Shown here in pieces: positions 19,390-26,539 of a stretch of 64,000 nucleotides of DNA. The notes beneath the pieces were generated by a model, which was not told the DNA's origin, searched no databases, and was given only the letters and a program-made list of their open reading frames with translations. Positions within the stretch are counted from its first letter, which is position 1; every line of letters begins with the position of its first letter. The DNA comes from Acidobacteriota bacterium. GTDB lineage: Bacteria; Acidobacteriota; Blastocatellia; Pyrinomonadales; Pyrinomonadaceae. The stretch is taken from assembly GCA_020199835.1 (NCBI GenBank), contig JAIVJV010000010.1, positions 242,023 to 306,022 on the forward strand, in the 5' to 3' direction. Position numbers and translations under genes: made by a program.

Positions 19390-20362
19390 TGCGCTCAGGC
19401 AAACGGCTCAAGTACGCGTTCTGGCGTTTGTACTGGTCCAGCGGCTGCACGGGTATGCCCCACCAAATACCGGGCCGCACGATCTTGCCGGGCAGGACAC
19501 CTGCCTTCGAGCCAATCACGGCGCCCTTCTGCACGCGCGTGTGATCTCCAAACCCGACCTGTCCGCCGATCACCGCGTCGTCTTCGATCACCACACTGCC
19601 GCTGATTCCCGTTTGCGCGGCAATGACGACGCGCTCGCCGATGTCGCAGTTGTGACCAACGTGGACCATGTTGTCGAGCTTCGTGCCGCGTCCAATGTGC
19701 GTGCGGCCGAGAGCGGCGCGATCGACGCACGTGTGCGCGCCGAGTTCCACGTCGTCTTCGATCACCACAGTGCCGATCTGCGGAAACTTCTGATAACCGT
19801 GATCGTGCCGCACGTAACCAAAACCATCGGCGCCAATGCATACCGCGGCGTGGAGGATCACGCGATTGCCGAGCGACACGCCGTCGTAAAGCACGACGTT
19901 TGGGTGCAGCACGCAATCGTCACCGATCTTGACGTTCGCGCCGACGACCACGCCCGCTTCGATACGCGTGTACGCGCCGACGTGCGCGTTCTCGCCGATC
20001 TGAACGTGTGGACCAATGAAAGCTGTGAGCGCGACGTCGGCGTTCGCGGCAAGGACTGCGGTTGAATGAATCTGTGGTTCGCGACGAACTGGCGGGTGAA
20101 GCGCAGCGCCAATCAACGCAAACGCAAGTTTCGGATTATGAACCTCGATCAATGTTCTGTCCTGAAATTTTTCACTCACGCCCGGCGGCACAATCAAACA
20201 GCTCGCTTTACTCTCTACCGCCTTATCAAAGAACTTTTCATTATCAACGTACGCAACCTCACCCTCGCGTGCCTGATCCAGTTCGGCGATCCGCACAATC
20301 TGTGTTTCATGATCGCCAACAACGCGACCAGCTACAATCTCGGCAAGCTCGTACGCTTTCAT
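19346..20362 (-). CDS. lpxD: UDP-3-O-acylglucosamine N-acyltransferase LpxD
   Basis: 338 residues. Adds the N-linked acyl chain to UDP-3-O-acylglucosamine, the third step of lipid A synthesis. An N-terminal uridine-binding domain (1-95) precedes a left-handed beta-helix made of hexapeptide repeats (IGENAH, VGAYTR, IGDDCV and so on). The catalytic His is His237 in MVHVGHNCDIG, at nearly the position of E. coli His239. GADGFGYV and the C-terminal helix (LPERIKRLEQQLADLKN) are also typical. The ATG overlaps the stop of lpxA (ATGA), so the two are translationally coupled; no fabZ lies between them, unlike in proteobacteria. Confidence 0.95.
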   Translation of the reverse strand: MKAYELAEIVAGRVVGDHETQIVRIAELDQAREGEVAYVDNEKFFDKAVESKASCLIVPPGVSEKFQDRTLIEVHNPKLAFALIGAALHPPVRREPQIHSTAVLAANADVALTAFIGPHVQIGENAHVGAYTRIEAGVVVGANVKIGDDCVLHPNVVLYDGVSLGNRVILHAAVCIGADGFGYVRHDHGYQKFPQIGTVVIEDDVELGAHTCVDRAALGRTHIGRGTKLDNMVHVGHNCDIGERVVIAAQTGISGSVVIEDDAVIGGQVGFGDHTRVQKGAVIGSKAGVLPGKIVRPGIWWGIPVQPLDQYKRQNAYLSRLPERIKRLEQQLADLKNR

Positions 20363-21072
20363 GCTCTTATAAACCCACGTTTTGAACCACGAATAAAACT
20401 GATAAGGTGCGCAACGTTCTCGTCATGAACCTGTTCTAATTCCCTGAGCGTCTCCGCCAGCGGTGTCCCCGATCTGAACAACGTGCGATACGCATTCTTC
20501 AACGCCCGCTTCGCTGCTTCCGAAAACCCCGCACGCGTCAACCCCACCGTGTTCAACCCGCGCACGCGCGGCGGATTTCCATCAGTAATAAAGAACGGCA
20601 CCACATCCTGCACGATCTTCGACTTCCCGCCAACCATCGCATACCGTCCGAACCGCACAAACTGGTGCGCACCGACGTTGTTGGACAGAAACACGTGGTC
20701 CTCAACCGTGATATGGCCCGCGAGGGCCACTTCGTTAGCAAAGATATTATCGTCGCCAATCGTACAGTTGTGCGCGACGTGTACGCCGACCATGAAGAAG
20801 TTTCGCGAGCCGATCCGCGTCGTCTCACCGGCGCCACTCGCACGGTGCAGCGTACAAAACTCTCGAATCAAGTTGTCGTCGCCGATCTCGAGTAAACTCT
20901 GTTCGCCATTGAACTTAACGTCCTGCGGTTCGCCGCCAACCACGGCATGCTCGTAAATACGATTACGCGCGCCTAACCGCGTAAAACGCTTAACAACCGC
21001 ATACGCGCCAATCTCGCAATCGGGGCCGATTTCCACGTTGTCTTCTATTATCGCGGTTGAATGAATATGCAT
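20359..21072 (-). CDS. lpxA: Acyl-ACP--UDP-N-acetylglucosamine O-acyltransferase LpxA
   Basis: First enzyme of lipid A synthesis, a hexapeptide-repeat acyltransferase. Start at ATG 21072 (MHIHSTAIIEDNVEIGPDCE) matches the family; an in-frame upstream start at 21114 adds 14 unlikely residues. 237 residues, slightly shorter than the usual 255-262. Catalytic His101 lies in HVAHNCTIGDDN, the counterpart of E. coli His125. GGEPQDVKF and GNPPRVRGLNTVGLTRAGF are diagnostic of LpxA. No obvious SD. First gene of the lpxA-lpxD pair; lpxC and fabZ are not in the window. Confidence 0.94.
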   Translation of the reverse strand: MHIHSTAIIEDNVEIGPDCEIGAYAVVKRFTRLGARNRIYEHAVVGGEPQDVKFNGEQSLLEIGDDNLIREFCTLHRASGAGETTRIGSRNFFMVGVHVAHNCTIGDDNIFANEVALAGHITVEDHVFLSNNVGAHQFVRFGRYAMVGGKSKIVQDVVPFFITDGNPPRVRGLNTVGLTRAGFSEAAKRALKNAYRTLFRSGTPLAETLRELEQVHDENVAHLISFIRGSKRGFIRA

Positions 21073-21183
21073 GTGCAGGGTTTTGAGAATAATCGTGTCT
21101 TGTGGATCCTGCAAATCCTGTTTATCATGCTCGACGGTCTACGGGTATAGTGTGACTTCAGTGGATAGGGAGACGATAAGCCG

Positions 21184-23160
21184 TTGTTTAGTGACCAGTT
21201 TCGTCGGGGGGAATCCGACAAAAGCAAACTGGCCGGAGTGAAAAGCTCGCGGCTGATCTCCGGTCTTTCAGACATTGCGTGGAAAGCATTCCAGAGTGTC
21301 AACCAACGACTTCCCGAAGGTGAAGCTATCCGGCCCAACTGGGCTCCTGGTCCACTGCTCAAATCCTACGAACGCACCGCTCCCCCGCTGGGCTTCCCAC
21401 GCGAGACAGATAGTCTTTGTCCGAGTTGTGTAAAAGAAGTCCGCAATGCCGTCATCACCGGTGAGGTTTCGCTCGACACGCTGATGTACGAGCATCCCGG
21501 TGAAATCAAAGCACAGATCGTTGAAGACAATGGCCGCGTTGTCATGCGCAAGACTTGCCCGAAGCACGGCGAGTTTGAAGACGTCATGTCAACCGATCCC
21601 GCTTTTCTCGAGCGCATCGAGTCGCTCTTCTTTGGCCGCGACTTTCGCGCGGCCGAAGATAAAGACGTTCATCGTCACGGTACTTCGAATATCAAGTTTG
21701 GACGCGGCGCGGTTTTGACCGTCGACCTGACGAACCGTTGCAACATGATGTGCAATCCGTGCTTCATGGATGCGAACCAGGTTGGCTACGTACACGAGCC
21801 GACGTTTGAAGATACGAAAGCGATCCTCGATCGCGCTGTCTCGTTCAAACCAAAACGCCAGGTCATCATTCTCTTCTCCGGTGGTGAGCCGACGCTCTCG
21901 CCTTACTATCTCGACGCAGTTGCTTACGCGAGGAAGATCGGTTTCTATCGCATTCTGGCCGCGACCAACGGCATTCGCTTCGCTGAAGACATCGAGTTTT
22001 GCAAAGCGGCGAAGGCTGCGGGCCAGCACGGTGTGTATTTACAGTTTGACGGCGTCAGCGAAGAGAAGAACAAGCATCGCGGCGTTGGCAACTTGTTTGA
22101 TGTGAAATTGCGCGCGATTGAGAACCTCGCGAGTGTTGGTATCAAAGTCACGCTCGTCGTAACGATCGTCAACAGCATTAACAACGACGGAATCGGTCAG
22201 ATCGTAGAGTTTGCGGCGAAGAATATCGACAAGGTACAGACGATCGCATTTCAGCCGGTCTCGTTCACCGGCCGCGACGAAGATATTACTGACGAGCTGC
22301 GCAAGAAGTGGCGCTACACGCTCGCCGGCATGACGCACGATCTGAAGAATCAGCTCGGCGAACGTATCCAACCGTTGCGCGACTGGTTCCCGCTGTCGTC
22401 ATATTCGGCATTCACAAGCGTGATGGATATGTTGCAGGGCGCGGATGCGCCGTGGGGTTGGTCCTCGTGCAATTGCCATCCAAACTGCGGCATCTTCACG
22501 TTGCTGGTCGTGAACAAACAGACCGGCGAGTTCAAGTCGCTGTTTGAGTTTTTCGACTACGAGCAATTCATGCGTGACGTAGCGGTGATCACTGACACCG
22601 CGCGTGGCCGCAAACTTTCCTACGCTCAGCTCGGCATGGCGATCATGCGCAACTTCCACGCTGAACGCGCGCCCGAAGGTTTTCCGATCTCGCAGATCAT
22701 TAATCTCTTCAAGCCGTCATCCGCGAACTCCAACTCTGACCGCAACGATCGCATGAAAGCGCAGCCCAACGGCAGCAACGCTAACGACAACTGGCGCGTG
22801 CTCTGCGTCGAAGGCATGTGGTTTCAGGATCTGTTCAACTACGACTTCCGGCGCACGGAAATGTGCGTCATTCCTTACGGCACGCAGGAAGGCGAGATAT
22901 CTTTCTGCGCTTACAACACCGGCGTGGGCTGGCGTCAGATCATCGAGAACATGCACAAGACGGCAAACCTCGCGGAGTGGTACGAAGAGCACGGCCGTCA
23001 CAAAGTCTACGCCGCCGGCAAACCGGTTCCTTTAACCACCACTAAACACTCCTTGAGCCTGCCGGTCATTCAGGCCGTGCTCGCCGAGGATCAAGAAACG
23101 CTGGTGCACGCCAGTCCGTATCTGGTCGAACCGACGGAAGAAGAGTCGGTACTGATTTAA
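21184..23160 (+). CDS. Radical SAM protein resembling tetraether / membrane-spanning lipid synthase (Tes/Mss-like)
   Basis: 658 residues, starting at TTG 21184 with AGGGAG 11 bases upstream. The radical SAM cluster motif is C-x3-C-x2-C at Cys186, 190 and 193 (TNRCNMMCNPCFMDAN), followed by FSGGEPTLSP (SAM-binding GGEP). Extra cysteines suggest auxiliary metal sites: CPSC at 79-82 with CPKHG at 125-129, CNCHPNC at 429-435, and Cys541, 561 and 575 near the C-terminus (RRTEMCVIPYGTQEGEISFC). This order (N-terminal CPxC/CxxHG knuckle, radical SAM core, Cys-rich C-terminus) is as I recall for MJ0619-type Tes enzymes, which couple lipid tails into membrane-spanning chains. Acidobacteria make iso-diabolic acid by such a step. 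The assignment is inference from motifs; the radical SAM call itself is firm. Confidence 0.82.
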   Translation: MFSDQFRRGESDKSKLAGVKSSRLISGLSDIAWKAFQSVNQRLPEGEAIRPNWAPGPLLKSYERTAPPLGFPRETDSLCPSCVKEVRNAVITGEVSLDTLMYEHPGEIKAQIVEDNGRVVMRKTCPKHGEFEDVMSTDPAFLERIESLFFGRDFRAAEDKDVHRHGTSNIKFGRGAVLTVDLTNRCNMMCNPCFMDANQVGYVHEPTFEDTKAILDRAVSFKPKRQVIILFSGGEPTLSPYYLDAVAYARKIGFYRILAATNGIRFAEDIEFCKAAKAAGQHGVYLQFDGVSEEKNKHRGVGNLFDVKLRAIENLASVGIKVTLVVTIVNSINNDGIGQIVEFAAKNIDKVQTIAFQPVSFTGRDEDITDELRKKWRYTLAGMTHDLKNQLGERIQPLRDWFPLSSYSAFTSVMDMLQGADAPWGWSSCNCHPNCGIFTLLVVNKQTGEFKSLFEFFDYEQFMRDVAVITDTARGRKLSYAQLGMAIMRNFHAERAPEGFPISQIINLFKPSSANSNSDRNDRMKAQPNGSNANDNWRVLCVEGMWFQDLFNYDFRRTEMCVIPYGTQEGEISFCAYNTGVGWRQIIENMHKTANLAEWYEEHGRHKVYAAGKPVPLTTTKHSLSLPVIQAVLAEDQETLVHASPYLVEPTEEESVLI

Positions 23161-23243
23161 TCACGACTGTCCTCTCTCCCACGGCCGCTACTTCGATTTC
23201 CGTAGCGGTAGGCTCTCAACCCACTCTCATAGGAGAATCCCCC

Positions 23244-23819
23244 ATGCCGAGACGTACTCTAAACGCCTGGTCCAGGCCGTTTCACACTTTCATTGCGCTG
23301 CTACTTCTGGTGAGTATCAGTCCCATCATTTCCCTGGCCGCGCTGGCTAAAAGCCAGGATCCTGCTCACACGACGACGACGGCGAATGTAAAAGTCATTC
23401 CCGACGGCACCGAGTTCACGGTAGTCACCACGGAGGAGATAACCAGCAAAACGGCGTCAGAAGGAGATCCGCTCACGTTCAAAGTTGCGGAAGATGTAAA
23501 AATTGACGGTGCGATCGTCATCGCGAAAGACTCTGTGGTCAAGGGCATTGTGGCCAGCGCGAAAAAAGCGGGAATGATGGGAAGAGGCGGCAGCCTCGGT
23601 ATTCGCGTGGAGTCGACGATGACCGTCGACAATCAAAGACTCAAGCTTCGCTCGTCAAAAGGAAAAGAGGGTGACGACAAAACCGGAACTACGGTTGCAT
23701 TAGTGGTGCTGTTTGGTCCTTTAGGTTTTTTGAAGAAGGGCAAGAATGCGAAGATCGCTCCCGGAACACAGATCAAGGTCTACACTGATGAAGAGAAGCG
23801 CGTCGAGCTCAAGGGCTAG
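23244..23819 (+). CDS. Exported protein of unknown function
   Basis: 191 residues, ATG at 23244 with AGGAGAA 6 bases upstream. Residues 15-35 are a hydrophobic export signal (FIALLLLVSISPIISLAALA). The mature part is beta-rich: PDGTEFTVVTTEEITSKTAS, then DPLTFKVAEDVKIDGAIVIAKDS, VVKGIVASAKKAGMMGRGGSLG, and a hydrophobic LVVLFGPLGFLKKGKN stretch. The pattern of 'allowable modification' strands with GAIVIAKDSVVKG recalls small periplasmic beta proteins common in Acidobacteriota, but I do not recognise a named function. It sits 83 bp after the radical SAM gene; a 7-bp hairpin (23185-23208, no T-run) lies between, so it may or may not share a transcript. Confidence 0.75.
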   Translation: MPRRTLNAWSRPFHTFIALLLLVSISPIISLAALAKSQDPAHTTTTANVKVIPDGTEFTVVTTEEITSKTASEGDPLTFKVAEDVKIDGAIVIAKDSVVKGIVASAKKAGMMGRGGSLGIRVESTMTVDNQRLKLRSSKGKEGDDKTGTTVALVVLFGPLGFLKKGKNAKIAPGTQIKVYTDEEKRVELKG

Positions 23820-23863
23820 ATTGCGGCGCTGACGACGACAAAAAATTTACTGCTGAAAAACCG

Positions 23864-24187
23864 TCACACGATTGGCGGGTTAGATCCGTTTGGTTCCGCG
23901 CCTTCGTTGTCGCTGCTCGGGCGTTGAACTTCGCGCAGTTGGGCCACCACGTCGCGCAACCGGAGCGCGAGATCTTCAATCGTTTGCACTCGTTTGCGTG
24001 CGCGCTCGCTCAACTCTTCGCGCAAGAGGAGTTGGGCCTGGCCCAGTACGCCCGTGAGTGGATTGTTGATTTCATGACGGATGCGGGCTACGAGGTTGGC
24101 GTTCTCCTCGAGTTTGAGACGATACTTGGCAACCTCGTCCTCTGCCGGACTGGGTGAATTTGAAGATCCGTTCTGGTTTTCAGTCAT
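23864..24187 (-). CDS. Stand-alone HisKA (DHp) domain protein
   Basis: 107 residues. The central part (ARIRHEINNPLTGVLGQAQL, then LLREELSERARKRV) is the dimerisation/phosphoacceptor helix of a histidine kinase, with the H-box histidine in RHEINNP. The C-terminal ATPase domain is missing: the protein ends about 35 residues after the second helix. It could be a phosphotransfer-like or decoy partner for a full kinase, or a decayed kinase; there is no ATPase remnant downstream (the convergent exported-protein gene begins 45 bp away). No sensor domain or membrane segment. Not obviously in an operon. Confidence 0.7.
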   Translation of the reverse strand: MTENQNGSSNSPSPAEDEVAKYRLKLEENANLVARIRHEINNPLTGVLGQAQLLLREELSERARKRVQTIEDLALRLRDVVAQLREVQRPSSDNEGAEPNGSNPPIV

Positions 24188-24388
24188 CGACTCTCCGCAA
24201 AAATTCGGAAGCTGAAAAGAAGTAAAAGCAGTTGTCTTTGTTTTTCTTCAGGAATGCCGCTCGTACGTAAAAACGCTGCCATTGTGCCTCGTAGCGCACG
24301 CGAGTTCAAGTATTAGTTTTTCTCGCGGTCCAGCCGAGAGCGAAACGTCCGGCGGCTTTCGGCCATATAAGCAGGAGGAATCTATAGC

Positions 24389-25450
24389 ATGAATTTCAGA
24401 AGTTATCCGGGAAAGACGTTTGTAATTGAATCGAGCAAAGCAATCATTCGCAACGAGCAGTTGGAAGAGCAAAGATACAAAGTGGGCGACGTTATTCCTG
24501 AAGGCAAGAACGTCGGAGATGTCAAAACGATTCCGCAACGCACGGAAGTCAACGTGCTGGATGTTAAGACTGATCCTGGCCGGCACACGTATGTACTCGC
24601 GTCCGGAAATGGCGCGGATCAAGTTTTTGGCTGGACCGCGGCAACGAATCTGGAGGGCGGGTTCAAGAACGAAACTGCTGGGCTGTCGCCCGGGGTATGG
24701 CAGTTGGAACCCTTGGGACGTAACAAGACTTGCATCGACGCAGACGCGTTGATTCGTGATGGCGCGCCGAACTTTACCTCGCGGGGAACGACGATCCCGA
24801 TCCGTTCATTTGTTGCGGTGACCGAAACTTCTTCCGACGGTAGGTTTGTGAAGTGCAGTCAAATGACCATCGCGCAGAATGCGATGGAGGTTGGCGAGGA
24901 GATCGGTTGGACCAAAGCTTCCAATCTTGGCGACGGGTGTTCCGATCTGTTTTTCGCACCGACGTGGACTGACAAGAAAGGACCGAATGCGTGCTGGCGC
25001 GAAGGTGAGTACATTGGACCAAAGCTGCTGGTGAATATCATCGGCTTCGGCGCGGAGATGGAGCAGATCACGCTCGATAGTGTCGAAGCTTACCTGGAAA
25101 TGAAAGACGCAGCCGAGCAGGACAACATTCAGATTTCGATTAATAGCGCGTTTCGCACTTTTGCGCGGCAAGCGCAACTGCGTCACCTGTTTGACATCGG
25201 CCAGGGGAATAACGCGGCGCGACCAGGGTTCTCAAATCACCAGCACGGGCAAGCGTTTGATCTGAACACGCGGCACAACGTGTTTGACGGATCTGACAAG
25301 GTTTACGAGTGGTTGAAGCGAAATGGACCGCGGTTCGGTTTTGTGCGAACGGTCTCGCGGGAATCGTGGCACTGGGAACTTCTCCCTGCTGAGGCGAAAG
25401 CGCTCGCCGCGGCGGGCAAGTTCAAGCTGCCACACGTGAACGACGCTTAA
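24389..25450 (+). CDS. M15-type D,D-carboxypeptidase/endopeptidase with SH3-like repeats
   Basis: 353 residues, ATG with AGGAGGA 9 bases upstream. The C-terminal third is a VanY-like M15 peptidase: zinc motif SNHQHGQAFDLN (SxHxxGxAxD type) and SWHWEL supplying the last His, with SAFRTFARQAQL as the usual strand before them. The N-terminal 200 residues contain two SH3-like units, each ending in a GWT.A.NL motif (VFGWTAATNLEG, EIGWTKASNLGDG), which usually bind cell wall. There is no signal peptide, which is odd for a peptidoglycan hydrolase and more like a phage endolysin or a secreted effector. It ends 100 bp before the tRNA-Gln promoter. Confidence 0.85.
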   Translation: MNFRSYPGKTFVIESSKAIIRNEQLEEQRYKVGDVIPEGKNVGDVKTIPQRTEVNVLDVKTDPGRHTYVLASGNGADQVFGWTAATNLEGGFKNETAGLSPGVWQLEPLGRNKTCIDADALIRDGAPNFTSRGTTIPIRSFVAVTETSSDGRFVKCSQMTIAQNAMEVGEEIGWTKASNLGDGCSDLFFAPTWTDKKGPNACWREGEYIGPKLLVNIIGFGAEMEQITLDSVEAYLEMKDAAEQDNIQISINSAFRTFARQAQLRHLFDIGQGNNAARPGFSNHQHGQAFDLNTRHNVFDGSDKVYEWLKRNGPRFGFVRTVSRESWHWELLPAEAKALAAAGKFKLPHVNDA

Positions 25451-25550
25451 TCAGGCTTCCGACCAGCTTCTCGCTTCAACCGGGCTTCTGACGCCGAAAC
25501 GTTCTTGTTGCCGCATCAGAACACGCGTGCAGCAAGTTTGGTCGGGCCAG

Positions 25551-25579
25551 TTGACAAGCGTCGTCGTGCTTCGTAAATT
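25551..25579 (+). promoter_or_regulatory. Sigma-70-type promoter of the tRNA-Gln gene
   Basis: Perfect -35 TTGACA at 25551-25556, a 17-bp spacer, and -10 TAAATT at 25574-25579. The tRNA begins at 25593, so transcription would start only a few bases before it, as expected for a tRNA gene. Confidence 0.75.
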
Positions 25580-25592
25580 CGACAACTCCTGC

Positions 25593-25666
25593 TGGGAGGT
25601 CGTCCAATGGTAGGACTCCAGACTCTGGATCTGGCTATCGGGGTTCGAGTCCCTGCCTCCCAGCCA
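25593..25666 (+). tRNA. tRNA-Gln (CTG)
   Basis: Folds into a cloverleaf: acceptor TGGGAGG (25593-25599) pairs with CCTCCCA (25656-25662), discriminator G, and an encoded CCA at 25664-25666. D-arm GTCC/GGAC, anticodon stem CCAGA/TCTGG with loop CTCTGGA giving anticodon CTG, T-arm CGGGG/CCCTG with loop TTCGAGT. All stems are intact (one G-T pair in the T stem). A 3' fragment of a near-identical tRNA recurs at 26432-26459. Confidence 0.95.
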
Positions 25667-25677
25667 AATAGAATCAA

Positions 25678-25718
25678 ACACTTACGGGCGGCTCAAAATC
25701 TGAGCCGCCCGTAAGTGT
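25678..25718 (+). terminator. 18-bp hairpin downstream of tRNA-Gln
   Basis: ACACTTACGGGCGGCTCA (25678-25695) is perfectly complementary to 25701-25718, with loop AAATC. It directly follows the tRNA and precedes the convergent DUF1003 gene, so it probably ends both transcripts, although the T-run after it is poor on either strand. A diverged copy follows the tRNA-like fragment at 26478-26504. Confidence 0.65.
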
Positions 25719-25744
25719 AACTAAGTGTGCCAGCCGAACTTTTT

Positions 25745-26362
25745 TTACTTTCCATTTTGAGGACGACCGTCGGCGGGATTTTCCGATCGTTCAGAAGCCG
25801 TAACCATTTTTTCTTCCATGTCAGCGATATGTTGGGCCAGTGTTTCCGGTTGAGTATCCTCACGCAGGACCTTTACCTGCGGAACGTTACTTAGATCGGC
25901 TCCGACTTTCTTGGCAATGGCGTCCAGTATGGCGAGCATTTGCGTATTCTCTTGTTCGGTAAGCAAGTTAATCTGCAGATCCAGATGATTTCGACGTTCA
26001 GAAAGTTTGGTTTCAAGATTTTGGCTGGTGAGGATGAACGTCGATAAAAAGATTGCCTCAAGTGAAACCATAAGCGTCAAAAGAGTAAACGGAAAAGGAT
26101 CGACGTGTTTGATACCCGGCACCGTATTAATGAAAATCCACAACCCAAACCAGGCAGCATTCACCCACACGAAGGTTATGCTGCCGCAGAAACGAGCTAC
26201 TGCATTGGCGATGAGTTCGGACGTAGTACGGTTCATCTTTGCAGCTTGCTCCAACCCAAGGATCGTTTCAACGTTTTTCGCGATGTGGTGATCGGCAGCT
26301 TCCCGACCAGCACCGGCGGCGGACGTTTGCGGGTTGACACTGACGTTCTTTCTTTTATTCAT
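25745..26362 (-). CDS. DUF1003 membrane protein
   Basis: 205 residues with two membrane helices (about 68-92 and 98-122: FVWVNAAWFGLWIFINTVPG, then FTLLTLMVSLEAIFLSTFIL) and a soluble coiled tail. RFCGSITFVWVN, FDPFPFTLLTLMVSLEAIFL-type spacing and TSQNLETKLSERRNHLDLQI are hallmarks of DUF1003, a family of small bacterial inner-membrane proteins without settled function. An SD-like GAGGGGG lies about 10 bases before the ATG. The gene is flanked by the tRNA-Gln gene and by a degenerate copy of that tRNA's 3' end, so it may be the cargo of a small insertion or duplication. Confidence 0.88.
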   Translation of the reverse strand: MNKRKNVSVNPQTSAAGAGREAADHHIAKNVETILGLEQAAKMNRTTSELIANAVARFCGSITFVWVNAAWFGLWIFINTVPGIKHVDPFPFTLLTLMVSLEAIFLSTFILTSQNLETKLSERRNHLDLQINLLTEQENTQMLAILDAIAKKVGADLSNVPQVKVLREDTQPETLAQHIADMEEKMVTASERSENPADGRPQNGK

Positions 26363-26431
26363 CCGTTAAGCCCCCTCTTTATCGATCTATTTGGACCAGC
26401 AAAAACAGTGCCACCAACCTAAGGTCACCAG

Positions 26432-26510
26432 CGGGTTTCGAGTCCCTGCCTCGCAGCCAAAATAGATTTCAAACATTACGGGCGACTCAAGCTGAGTCGC
26501 CCGTTTTGTG
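26432..26510 (+). repeat. Degenerate copy of the tRNA-Gln 3' end plus downstream hairpin
   Basis: Bases 26432-26459 match the tRNA-Gln T-arm, acceptor 3' strand and CCA with two substitutions. The following 51 bases match the flank of the real tRNA, including a hairpin (26478-26489 with 26493-26504, loop AGC) followed by TTTTG. The similarity runs about 80 bp through tRNA and flank, so this is a duplicated segment rather than chance. The hairpin may also act as terminator of the leftward S9 peptidase. Confidence 0.8.
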
Positions 26511-26539
26511 TACCCTTCAACCCGTGAACTACAGAGCCG

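Noticed and set aside
23185..23208. Hairpin as terminator after the radical SAM gene
   Set aside because: A 7-bp stem with a 10-base loop and no T-run is too weak to call.
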